Origin: an uncultured Tenacibaculum sp.
Lineage (GTDB): Bacteria; Bacteroidota; Bacteroidia; Flavobacteriales; Flavobacteriaceae
Length of the DNA stretch: 64,000 bases
Assembly: GCF_947499065.1 (NCBI RefSeq)
Contig: NZ_CANMMT010000001.1
Location: 496,001-560,000, forward strand
Direction of reading: 5' to 3'
Shown piece by piece: positions 17,922 to 25,445 of this stretch (within the stretch, counting starts at the first letter, position 1; every line of letters begins with the position of its first letter). The notes beneath the pieces are model-generated. The model was not told the DNA's origin and ran no database searches. It saw only the letters and a program-made list of their open reading frames with translations. Made by a program: the position numbers and the translations under genes.

Positions 17922-19603
17922 TAGTATACACCCTTCTTTTTCAATTGATTAATAAAATAAGATGGTTTAACGCCTTTTAACTTATAAAAAGCTTTAGAAA
18001 AAGATTCTGAATTACTAAAACCTACTTCGTTAGCAATGGCTTTAATAGTATACTTTAGATATAAACTTTCTTTCTTTTTTAATTCTTGAATTACATAATC
18101 AATTCGTAATCTATTTAAGTAATTTGAAAAAGATTCTCCTTTGCAATGATTTATAGTTTTTGAGAGATATGAAGTGTTAGTTTCTAATTTCTCTGCTAGA
18201 GAATTTAAAGTTATTTTCTTAACCAAAAAGCCATTTTCTTTTTCAAAATTATCCAGGCCTATTAATATATGTTCTAAAATATCTTTTGGTATTTTCAATT
18301 CTTCTTTCTTCGGTAATTGAACCTCAAAACTATCTTTTTTCTCTAACAGAATTTCTTTAAACTTTCTTTTATACTCGTTTTTTCTTTTAAAATGGTAAAA
18401 ACTAAAAATAGAACTACTAATCAAAACTATTAGTAAAAAGATAATTAATTTTATACTTAAACCTGATCTTTCTTTTAATTTAGAAATTAACTCTTTTTGT
18501 TTATTTAATAATTTAGGAGTATCATAATTTTTTACAAAAAAATTATTTACTGAATTATAACTCTCGTTTAACTGCCTATCTATAATTAAAAGTTTTCTAA
18601 TATAAAGTAGTTCGTTTTTTAAATCTCCTTCCTCTTTATAAAATTCAATAAGCAACTCATAACCAGACCTTAAATCTGGGTGAATATCTTTTGTAATTTG
18701 ATATATACTATCAACCTTTTTGTATGATTCAATAGCATTATCTATTTTTCCTATAGCTTGAAATGATTTTCCTAAATAATAATTCGCATAAGAAACATTT
18801 GCTAAATCTTTATCTTTTATAATTATTGGTAAAGATTTTTTTAGACTGTCTATTGCTGTTTTATATTTTTTTTTATGAAATTCTATTAGTCCTTTTTCAA
18901 ATCTAAAATAATTAACAAGACTTACATTTTTATTTTTTAAACTTTTATCATATCCCAATTTGCAATAATAACTAGCAGAATCAATTTTCTTATTCCTTAA
19001 ATAAGAATCTGTTAAAGCAAAGACAATTGACAAATAATTAGCCGTACTATTCTTTTCATATCCTTTTTTTGAATAATAATTATAAACTTCTTTTAATAAT
19101 AATAATGATTCCTCATCCTTACCATATCTCGATTTTAACAATGCTAACCGATGTTTTATATCATATAAATATGCGTTTTTAGGATGTTTTTCTGCTTCTA
19201 AATAATTTTCAAGAGATTTATAAAAAAATCTTTTTTGATAATAATAATCTCCTTTATTAAAATAGCCTATTACAGGATAAAACTCCGAATGAGAATTTTT
19301 CGTCAAAAAAATAATACTATCATTATATGATAAATATAATTTATCATTTTTCTTAAAAACATTTGTCAAGAAATAAAAACCATTAGCTATTTTTATGGTG
19401 TCCTCTTTTAACTTCGCTTTTTGTAAATATTTTTCTGCAACCTTTTTAGTTATTAAAGAATCTTTTTCATTATCATAATATAATTTAGCTAACTCCTTAA
19501 AACTTTTAAAATCTAGAGAATCTTTTTGCTGAGCATTACTATTAAATATTTGAAAAATTGTAAAGAAAAAACAAAAAGCAAATATTTTATTGAATAACTT
19601 CAT
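17921..19603 (-). CDS. Signal-peptide/TPR/transmembrane/AraC regulator
   Basis: Protein of 560 residues: signal peptide (1-24, NSNAQ), a long helical TPR region of about 350 residues predicted to be periplasmic, one span at about 382-403 (LSIKLIIFLLIVLISSSIF) and a C-terminal AraC HTH domain (LNSLAEKLETNTSYLSKTIN, IANEVGFSNSESFSKAF). It is a one-component membrane regulator able to link a periplasmic signal to DNA binding. It overlaps the upstream LanB C-domain gene by 17 bp, so it is made with the modifying enzymes, and it lies directly before the precursor promoter. Confidence 0.9.
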   Translation of the reverse strand: MKLFNKIFAFCFFFTIFQIFNSNAQQKDSLDFKSFKELAKLYYDNEKDSLITKKVAEKYLQKAKLKEDTIKIANGFYFLTNVFKKNDKLYLSYNDSIIFLTKNSHSEFYPVIGYFNKGDYYYQKRFFYKSLENYLEAEKHPKNAYLYDIKHRLALLKSRYGKDEESLLLLKEVYNYYSKKGYEKNSTANYLSIVFALTDSYLRNKKIDSASYYCKLGYDKSLKNKNVSLVNYFRFEKGLIEFHKKKYKTAIDSLKKSLPIIIKDKDLANVSYANYYLGKSFQAIGKIDNAIESYKKVDSIYQITKDIHPDLRSGYELLIEFYKEEGDLKNELLYIRKLLIIDRQLNESYNSVNNFFVKNYDTPKLLNKQKELISKLKERSGLSIKLIIFLLIVLISSSIFSFYHFKRKNEYKRKFKEILLEKKDSFEVQLPKKEELKIPKDILEHILIGLDNFEKENGFLVKKITLNSLAEKLETNTSYLSKTINHCKGESFSNYLNRLRIDYVIQELKKKESLYLKYTIKAIANEVGFSNSESFSKAFYKLKGVKPSYFINQLKKKGVY

Positions 19604-20411
19604 TTCTTAAAATTTTCGATTTAAAATTAATGAAATAAAAATCATAAAAAACCATCTCATACATTCGTTGTTCACTATTAAAAACTCTGTTAAACGTCAT
19701 ATGTATAAAACTACTTAATAAACTTTCTAAAGATACTTCTAGTTCATTCATACTCTTTAATTTTAGAAACCAATTTACTATCTCTTTTTGGCTCTTAATT
19801 TCTTGTTTTTTTTCAATTTTTGAAGATTGAAATTTTAAATTTCGGTACAGCTTACTTAAAAACTTATTGGTATTTTTATCTGCATTAAACTCTCTCCTAA
19901 ATTTTTCTTTATTGAATGATAAAAAATGTAACAATTCTTTTTCAGAAAACTCAAATAAGTTTATAATTAACTTGATATACTCTACAGTTTTAATAAATTT
20001 AACTTCATCGTTTTTTTCTTCTTTTATTATATTTAGAACCATTGTACTATCATTAAAAAAATAACTTTCAGCTTTTTCAATAGAGTTTAACCCATATCTT
20101 TCAATCTCTCTTTTATAACTATCTATCTGAATATTCCAAATTTGTTTAGATTCTATAAAAAAATGAAGCTTTTTTTGAATTTCAGTAATTATTAATCCTA
20201 AATCTCGAGTGTCTTTAAGTAAAAAACGAACTCTTAAGTGGTTTTCGGGATCAGAATATCTTATGAAAAACCATTTTGTTATAATATTCTTTTTAAAAAA
20301 AGAATTAACTAATGGTTTTATACAATTATTTAACACTGTATCAGTAGTTTCAACTCCACAATAAATTTTATAATAAAGCCATTCTTCTCCAGGTATAAAA
20401 TTATGCTTCAT
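19587..20411 (-). CDS. Lantibiotic dehydratase C-terminal-type protein (SpaB_C / thiopeptide-type)
   Basis: Protein of 274 residues starting KHNFIPGEEWLYYKIYCG, with WFFIRYSDPENHLRVRF, the hallmark of the stand-alone SpaB_C domain. In split LanB systems this subunit carries out glutamate elimination to give dehydrobutyrine or dehydroalanine. The ATG at 20411 is chosen over an upstream in-frame codon because it gives the family N-terminus and an 11-bp overlap with lanB. It is encoded between lanB and the AraC regulator. Confidence 0.88.
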   Translation of the reverse strand: MKHNFIPGEEWLYYKIYCGVETTDTVLNNCIKPLVNSFFKKNIITKWFFIRYSDPENHLRVRFLLKDTRDLGLIITEIQKKLHFFIESKQIWNIQIDSYKREIERYGLNSIEKAESYFFNDSTMVLNIIKEEKNDEVKFIKTVEYIKLIINLFEFSEKELLHFLSFNKEKFRREFNADKNTNKFLSKLYRNLKFQSSKIEKKQEIKSQKEIVNWFLKLKSMNELEVSLESLLSSFIHMTFNRVFNSEQRMYEMVFYDFYFINFKSKILRNEVIQ

Positions 20412-22605
20412 ATTTCGATTGCTTAACCTTGTTATAAAATAAAACAACAAACTCATTACAATATGATTTATCTCCTTTTTTTACAACTCCACTATCGGTA
20501 AATAAAAACTCTTCTACAGAAAAAAACTTGGCTTTTTTAACTGTTTCATACAGCATTATTATTGATGTTTTATTTTTTAAATAAATTAATAATTTATTAT
20601 CACCATATATTAATTGAACATAATCAGGTAATCTTAAGTCTTTTTTCCATTTCTCTATCAAAAACATCATATCCTTTTCTTTTACCATATTCTTCAAAAC
20701 TTCTGTTTTAATATTCCAACGAGCTTTTGAAAAAATAACATTTTGAAACTCAACTCTAGGTAAAAAAATGGACTTTGAAAAAATTGGGTTCCAACAGAAT
20801 CCTATTCTATTTCTCTTTCCTTGAGTTTGTAAATCACATAAAAACTGATAAATAGGTAATGAACTATGCTCAAAATTATGAGCATTGCTTAATCTTGGTA
20901 TAATTTCTTTTTTAAGTTTCTTTGAGTATAAAACAATTTCATCATTTCTTACCCTAATAAATATATCATCAATAGGTATTTGCTTTTCTTTATCTACGTT
21001 CGACTTTCCTAAATAGGGAATTTCATAATCATAAATTTCAGGCCTATGCAATACATTTCCAGTTCTTGCTTCTGGTAAATGGATAATTTCTGCTATTATT
21101 TTATCTTTATTAATTTGTTGTTCAACTTTCCCTATTTCTTTTAAAAATTTAGAAAAATCATTATTTTTATTTCCAAATCTTCCAAGTAAATTAGTAGCAC
21201 TAGCCCCACCAATACTCTTTATAAAAAACGTATCATTACCATAAACTTCTATAATAGAAGAAAAAGTATCTGGAATATCATCCCATTTTATAGGTAAACC
21301 TTCAAAATCTTTTTTTGATAATTTAATTATTTTGTCATTATTTAAAAGAGCTGAGTTCAATTTTTCTTGTAAAATTCCATCTATATCTGACCAAATAATT
21401 TCTTCATAACGATTATAGTTTTTTCCTAAAGTAATACCATCTAATAATGATGTGTTACTAGTTTTTTTATTCCCATAACCTATTCCTACCTCGGTATCTA
21501 AAACAATATTTAAAGGAAGTAATTGACTTTCATACCTATTTAAAAACCTATTCTTAAAATTCTCTAATTTTGAGTTTGCAAAATCTATCGAAATTTTATT
21601 GTAAATTATTAGTGCTTCTGATAAATCTTTTTTACAGGAGTTGTTTAATCTGTTTTTACAACTACTTGAAAAGGAATCTACTTGAAATAAATATTTATGA
21701 TTAAAGTTTGGTAATAAAAACTTCGCTTTATCTGTTATTTCATTGTATTTTTCAATAGAAGTACTAAATCTACAATCTAAAAATTCTAAAGAGTTCTTTA
21801 TTTCTTGAAGTCGATAATTATACTTATCAGAAAGAGAATCTATTTTTTTAATTAACTTAGATAAATAATCACTTCCTGTAACTGTAATTTCTAATTCAGA
21901 AACTAAAATTTGATTTTCAATTAACTCATTTATAAACTCCTTTGCTTCAATAAATGTAACTTCCTCATCAATAATAAGTTCTACTAATTCACTAATTTTT
22001 TTTCCTCTCTTTGCTTCTTTTAAAATCAGCTCTATATATGTAGAATACTGAACTCCCTCTAATGAATATAATCTCTTTTCATTTTTAATTGTATACTCTA
22101 CGTATCTATAATGGTCTCCAATTTTATAAATACTTGTATTCGGGTAAAACAAAATATTCTCTCTAATATTTTCTTCTTTTAAAAGCTGATGAAACAAACT
22201 ATTTAAAAAAGTTGTATCAAATCGTGTAATTCTTTTATAATCATTTAAACTCCCTAGTTCAATTTCTGTCTTACTATCAAAACCACCTAGTTCACAAGAA
22301 GAAAATAATCCGAAAGGAGTACATCGAGTAGAAATTCTAGTATAATATTTTAAAATTGTTATTTGTAATCTTTTAATTTTTTGAGCATCATTTATATACC
22401 CCGCTTCCCATTTTTTAATCTGAACTAGTAATTCAGGAGAAGCTAAAAACAATGCTTCTCTAAAAATAGGGTCCATAAGAATTTGTTTAAAATCTTCTTC
22501 TAATATTTTATTTTTTTCTATTTGTTTTAAATAATTAGAAAAAGAAAAAAGTGGGGTTCTTAAGCAGTAATTATTGAATATTTGATATGGATTTTTCTCT
22601 TTCAA
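20401..22605 (-). CDS. Lantibiotic dehydratase (LanB glutamylation domain)
   Basis: Protein of 734 residues. The N-terminus (RTPLFSFSNY and PIFREALFLASPELL) and YYTRISTRCTPFGLFSSCELG are diagnostic of the LanB N-domain, which uses glutamyl-tRNA to glutamylate Ser/Thr of a precursor. HLPEARTGNVLHRPEIYDYEIPYLG is also typical. The elimination domain is encoded separately just downstream, so this is a split LanB as in thiopeptide and pinensin-type systems. No LanC cyclase is seen in the window. It opens the minus-strand operon, divergent from hlyD. Confidence 0.92.
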   Translation of the reverse strand: MKEKNPYQIFNNYCLRTPLFSFSNYLKQIEKNKILEEDFKQILMDPIFREALFLASPELLVQIKKWEAGYINDAQKIKRLQITILKYYTRISTRCTPFGLFSSCELGGFDSKTEIELGSLNDYKRITRFDTTFLNSLFHQLLKEENIRENILFYPNTSIYKIGDHYRYVEYTIKNEKRLYSLEGVQYSTYIELILKEAKRGKKISELVELIIDEEVTFIEAKEFINELIENQILVSELEITVTGSDYLSKLIKKIDSLSDKYNYRLQEIKNSLEFLDCRFSTSIEKYNEITDKAKFLLPNFNHKYLFQVDSFSSSCKNRLNNSCKKDLSEALIIYNKISIDFANSKLENFKNRFLNRYESQLLPLNIVLDTEVGIGYGNKKTSNTSLLDGITLGKNYNRYEEIIWSDIDGILQEKLNSALLNNDKIIKLSKKDFEGLPIKWDDIPDTFSSIIEVYGNDTFFIKSIGGASATNLLGRFGNKNNDFSKFLKEIGKVEQQINKDKIIAEIIHLPEARTGNVLHRPEIYDYEIPYLGKSNVDKEKQIPIDDIFIRVRNDEIVLYSKKLKKEIIPRLSNAHNFEHSSLPIYQFLCDLQTQGKRNRIGFCWNPIFSKSIFLPRVEFQNVIFSKARWNIKTEVLKNMVKEKDMMFLIEKWKKDLRLPDYVQLIYGDNKLLIYLKNKTSIIMLYETVKKAKFFSVEEFLFTDSGVVKKGDKSYCNEFVVLFYNKVKQSKYEA

Positions 22606-22712
22606 CGTAATTTATTCATTTTTTGAAGATGCGAATATACTTAAAAACCAAAACTTACCAGCACCCACATAAACACCTAAAAACAAGATGTTTAATAAAA
22701 AAATAAATGCAA

Positions 22713-22728
22713 GATATTTATAAATATC
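22713..22728. promoter_or_regulatory. Perfect 16-bp palindrome upstream of lanB
   Basis: GATATTTATAAATATC, followed by GACTCG, lies 108 bp upstream of the lanB start. With its flank it matches the near-palindrome at 17900-17921 (TATTTATAAATATnGACTnG). The rest of 22606-22889 holds the divergent promoters. Confidence 0.4.
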
Positions 22729-22794
22729 GACTCGTTTTTCATGAATTTAGATTCTCTTTAATTGTTAACTGAATTTTTTCTGCGTTGATTTACA

Positions 22795-22810
22795 CTGTAT
22801 TTATAAGTAG
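22795..22810. promoter_or_regulatory. Operator-like sequence upstream of hlyD
   Basis: CTGTATTTATAAGTAG shares CTGTATTTATAARTA with the site before the precursor gene, 80 bp before the hlyD start. Confidence 0.35.
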
Positions 22811-22837
22811 GGAAAGTTCTACGTGAGAAAGAAAAAT

Positions 22838-22874
22838 AACCTCTTTATTTTTTACTCTAAAAAGTAGAGAGGTT
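22838..22874 (+). terminator. Leader hairpin before hlyD (possible attenuator)
   Basis: AACCTCT (22838-22844) pairs with AGAGGTT (22868-22874) and is followed by TTT, 15 bp before the hlyD ATG. Its location in the 5' leader suggests attenuation or mRNA protection. Confidence 0.4.
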
Positions 22875-22889
22875 TTAAATTAAAAAAAT

Positions 22890-24050
22890 ATGGCTAAGCA
22901 AATATTTCCGAAAGAAATTATAGAAAACAGTGTTCAAGTACACCAATTCAAACATTCTAATAAAAGTAAAATTATATACAGTCTTATTTTACTTGCTTTA
23001 ATTGTTGCTTTTGTTTCTCTTCCTTTTATTAAAATCACAATCTACAACACCTCTCAAGGATTAATTAGAGCAGATAAAGAAAGAATAACGATAAATAGCA
23101 GTGCAAGCGGTAAAACTGTTTTTCATCAGCTTAAAAACAACCTACAAGTACAGAAAGGAGACACGTTGATAGTAATTAATAATTTAGCAATAAATCAAAA
23201 AATTGAAAACATTGATAGTCAATTAGAAGACACTAAAACATTTATTAATGATTTAAAGTTATTAACCACAGGTACGTTTCATGTAAAAAACCTTAAATCT
23301 TTAAAATATCAACAAGAAGTAAGTTTTTATAGACAAAAACTCAACGAATTAAAAACTCGTTTTAGAAAAATTAAAGAAGATTATAAAAGAAATAAAAGCT
23401 TATTTGAAAAAGGAGTCATTGCCAAAGTAACACTTAATAATAGTAAGTTAGAATATGATTTAGCTTTAAATGCTATTTCTCAATACAAAAAGCAACAATT
23501 TAGTAATTGGCAAAATCAATTGGTTAACTACCAAAACCAATTAAAGGAATTAGAAAACAATAATACTCAATTAAAAGAAAACAATAGTTTATCTATTATA
23601 AAAGCTCCAATTACTGGCACATTATTAAATGTAAAAGGAATTGAAAATGGTAGCTTTATTTCTAACGGACTTCAACTAGCAGAAATTTCACCAAAAACCG
23701 ATTTAATTGTAGAATGCTATATACCCCCTAACAATATAGGTTTATTAAAAAAGGACAATAAAGTTAATTTTCAAGTAAGTGCTTTTAATTATAATCAATG
23801 GGGAGTAGCAACAGGAAAAATAATAGAAATTGGTAACGATGTCCAAATGGTTAACAATACACCTATGTTTAAAGTTTTGTGCTCTTTAAATCAAGAGTTT
23901 TTACAATTAAAAAACGGGTTTAAAGGACACTTAAAAAAAGGAATGTTTGTAAACAGTCGTTTCGAACTCACCCAACGTACATTATTTGATTTACTCTATG
24001 ACAAAATGGACAATTGGTTAAATCCAACAACTCAAGTTGCGAAAAACTAA
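22890..24050 (+). CDS. HlyD-family secretion adaptor
   Basis: Protein of 386 residues with a short cytoplasmic N-terminus, a single span at about 28-50 (IIYSLILLALIVAFVSLPF), a lipoyl half-motif (GKTVFHQL...VQKGDTLIVI), a long coiled coil (~70-215) and a return lipoyl/beta-barrel part (IIKAPITGTLLNVKGIENGSFI). Such adaptors work with C39-peptidase ABC exporters, one of which is encoded at 25446. It opens the plus-strand half of the peptide locus, divergent from lanB. Confidence 0.92.
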   Translation: MAKQIFPKEIIENSVQVHQFKHSNKSKIIYSLILLALIVAFVSLPFIKITIYNTSQGLIRADKERITINSSASGKTVFHQLKNNLQVQKGDTLIVINNLAINQKIENIDSQLEDTKTFINDLKLLTTGTFHVKNLKSLKYQQEVSFYRQKLNELKTRFRKIKEDYKRNKSLFEKGVIAKVTLNNSKLEYDLALNAISQYKKQQFSNWQNQLVNYQNQLKELENNNTQLKENNSLSIIKAPITGTLLNVKGIENGSFISNGLQLAEISPKTDLIVECYIPPNNIGLLKKDNKVNFQVSAFNYNQWGVATGKIIEIGNDVQMVNNTPMFKVLCSLNQEFLQLKNGFKGHLKKGMFVNSRFELTQRTLFDLLYDKMDNWLNPTTQVAKN

Positions 24051-24124
24051 TACTTATCATCATTACAGGGTACAAAGCAATTTCTTCTTCTAGTAATGAC
24101 AAATAAATTTAAAAAAAAAGAAAT

Positions 24125-24433
24125 ATGAAAAATCTAAAAACCTTAGAACGCTTACAACAACTACACGGTTTAATTACCAATGAAAATACAGGTACTCCAA
24201 AAGAACTGGCGAATTTATTACAAATAAGCCAACGTTCTGTTCATTTATTAATAGAACAGTTAAAGGATTATAACGCTAATATTTGTTATAGTAGAAGCAG
24301 GAAAACTTACCATTATTGTGAAGATTTCGACTTACAAGTATCTATCTCTGTAAACGTATTAACCAATAACGAAGTAACCCAAATATTTGGTGGTAGTTAT
24401 TTTTCTTCAACAAAATTACACATTGCAAGTTAG
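24125..24433 (+). CDS. Small helix-turn-helix protein
   Basis: Protein of 102 residues. The first ~60 form an HTH of the HTH_11/DeoR type: LERLQQLHGLITNENTGTPKELANLLQISQRSVHLLIEQL. The tail (NVLTNNEVTQIFGGSYFSST) is not a known effector domain. It sits between hlyD and the double-glycine peptide genes, so it is a likely local regulator of them. Small proteins of this kind recur beside flavobacterial bacteriocin exporters, from general knowledge. Confidence 0.7.
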   Translation: MKNLKTLERLQQLHGLITNENTGTPKELANLLQISQRSVHLLIEQLKDYNANICYSRSRKTYHYCEDFDLQVSISVNVLTNNEVTQIFGGSYFSSTKLHIAS

Positions 24434-24449
24434 TTGCAGTGGGTGCATC

Positions 24450-24457
24450 TATATTTG
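24450..24457 (+). promoter_or_regulatory. -7 promoter element before the double-glycine peptide genes
   Basis: TATATTTG fits TAnnTTTG. Transcription from near 24464 would begin at the long hairpin at 24461-24500. Confidence 0.45.
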
Positions 24458-24460
24458 GAG

Positions 24461-24500
24461 TATTAAAATATTATTAGGTGCACATTATAATATTTTAATA
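24461..24500 (+). other. 13-bp stem-loop in the leader of the peptide mRNA
   Basis: TATTAAAATATTA (24461-24473) is a perfect complement of TAATATTTTAATA (24488-24500), with a 14-nt loop. At the predicted 5' end of the mRNA it may stabilise the transcript. No T-run follows, so it is not a terminator. Confidence 0.5.
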
Positions 24501-24599
24501 TAGGTTATAGGTGAAAAATTATTGATATAATATTCTTTAATCAAACAATGATTTAAAACTATAATCAAAATATAAAATATTAATCTAAAATATAATTTT

Positions 24600-24770
24600 A
24601 TGAAAAGTTTAAAGAGTTTTGGAGTTAAAGAACTAAATACTGACGAAATTAAAAAAACTAATGGAGGTAATCCATTTCCTTGGTTACCTTATTTAGCAAT
24701 AGCAATCATAGCATATGATGCTATTGATGGTTTAGCCGCTGGTATTAAAGAAGAAGCTGCTAAAGGATAA
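24600..24770 (+). CDS. Double-glycine leader peptide 1 (bacteriocin-like)
   Basis: Peptide of 56 residues. Leader MKSLKSFGVKELNTDEIKKT ends in NGG (22-23). The predicted mature part (24-56) is hydrophobic in its first half (PFPWLPYLAIAIIAYDAI) and charged at its end, and has no Cys. Cleavage after GG by the C39 peptidase of the adjacent exporter is expected. It resembles class II bacteriocin precursors. The ATG follows an A/T-rich leader nearly identical to that of peptide 3. Confidence 0.75.
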   Translation: MKSLKSFGVKELNTDEIKKTNGGNPFPWLPYLAIAIIAYDAIDGLAAGIKEEAAKG

Positions 24771-24796
24771 AATTAAAATAACATAAAAATAGAAAA

Positions 24797-24961
24797 ATGA
24801 AAAATTACAGAGAATTATCAAACAACGAATTAAAAAACATTAACGGAGGTGGTTTAATTTTTGAAATCTTCAAAGCTATAGGTAAAGGTTTAGTTAGAGA
24901 AGGTAGAGCTGCTTCTGCTGGTAACTGGACTAGTACTAAATATGGGTCTTGGCAAGGTTAA
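24797..24961 (+). CDS. Double-glycine leader peptide 2 (bacteriocin-like)
   Basis: Peptide of 54 residues with a short leader (RELSNNELKNINGG) and a mature part starting GLIFEIFKAIGKGLVREGR. It contains no Cys and ends in an aromatic/Gly tail (GSWQG). The mature N-terminus is clearly homologous to peptide 3 (GLIFDLFKAIGRGFVREGR). It lies 26 bp after peptide 1 and before the terminator at 24973. Confidence 0.78.
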   Translation: MKNYRELSNNELKNINGGGLIFEIFKAIGKGLVREGRAASAGNWTSTKYGSWQG

Positions 24962-24972
24962 AAACAAACAAT

Positions 24973-25006
24973 AAGTCAGTTTTACTTATAAAACTGACTT
25001 GTTTTA
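24973..25006 (+). terminator. Intrinsic terminator after peptide 2
   Basis: AAGTCAGTTT (24973-24982) pairs with AAACTGACTT (24991-25000), followed by GTTTTA. Confidence 0.75.
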
Positions 25007-25159
25007 TCCTTTATTCATGTTTTTTATACAAAATACTAAATATAAAAAAGGATATAACTTTAATTAAAACATTCTACTAAAGAAAAATGTTTTATTCAAT
25101 GCTATTTAATTGAAGTGAATACATTTATAATTGAAATATTAACAATAAATAATAATTTT

Positions 25160-25336
25160 ATGAAAAATTTAGAAAATTTTCAGGTTAAAGAGTTGAATAA
25201 TTTTGAAATTCAAAAAACTAATGGAGGAGGTCTTATTTTTGACTTATTTAAGGCTATTGGAAGAGGCTTTGTTAGAGAAGGCCGTGTAACAGGAAATCCT
25301 GGAGCTTTAAAAGCTGGAGGAGCTTGGCATGGTTAA
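25160..25336 (+). CDS. Double-glycine leader peptide 3 (bacteriocin-like)
   Basis: Peptide of 58 residues with leader MKNLENFQVKELNNFEIQKT ending NGG and a mature part starting GLIFDLFKAIGRGFVREGR, paralogous to peptide 2. It has a Gly-rich tail (LKAGGAWHG) and no Cys. A longer frame from 25115 exists, but the ATG at 25160 gives a leader matching peptides 1 and 2. It has its own downstream terminator and is followed by the C39 exporter gene. Confidence 0.78.
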   Translation: MKNLENFQVKELNNFEIQKTNGGGLIFDLFKAIGRGFVREGRVTGNPGALKAGGAWHG

Positions 25337-25380
25337 AATATTATACCAACACTTTTATTAAAACATAAAAATGTTTGACT

Positions 25381-25423
25381 AAAAAATGTTTACTGCAATT
25401 TTATTACAGTAAACATTTTTTTA
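25381..25423 (+). terminator. Intrinsic terminator after peptide 3
   Basis: A-run plus ATGTTTACTG (to 25395) pairs with CAGTAAACAT plus T-run (25407-25423): a strong 15-bp stem just ahead of the exporter gene. Confidence 0.85.
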
Positions 25424-25445
25424 TTTGTTTAGATATTCAAAATAA

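Noticed and set aside
22606..22889. Array-type boxes (TGCGGAAATCC) in the lanB/hlyD intergenic region
   Set aside because: CTGCGTTGATTTAC near 22780 shares only TGCG and lacks the 22/36 spacing, so it is not counted as a member of the array regulon.
25115..25159. 15-codon N-terminal extension of double-glycine peptide 3
   Set aside because: The shorter form from 25160 gives a leader matching peptides 1 and 2; the extension is hydrophobic and lacks similarity.
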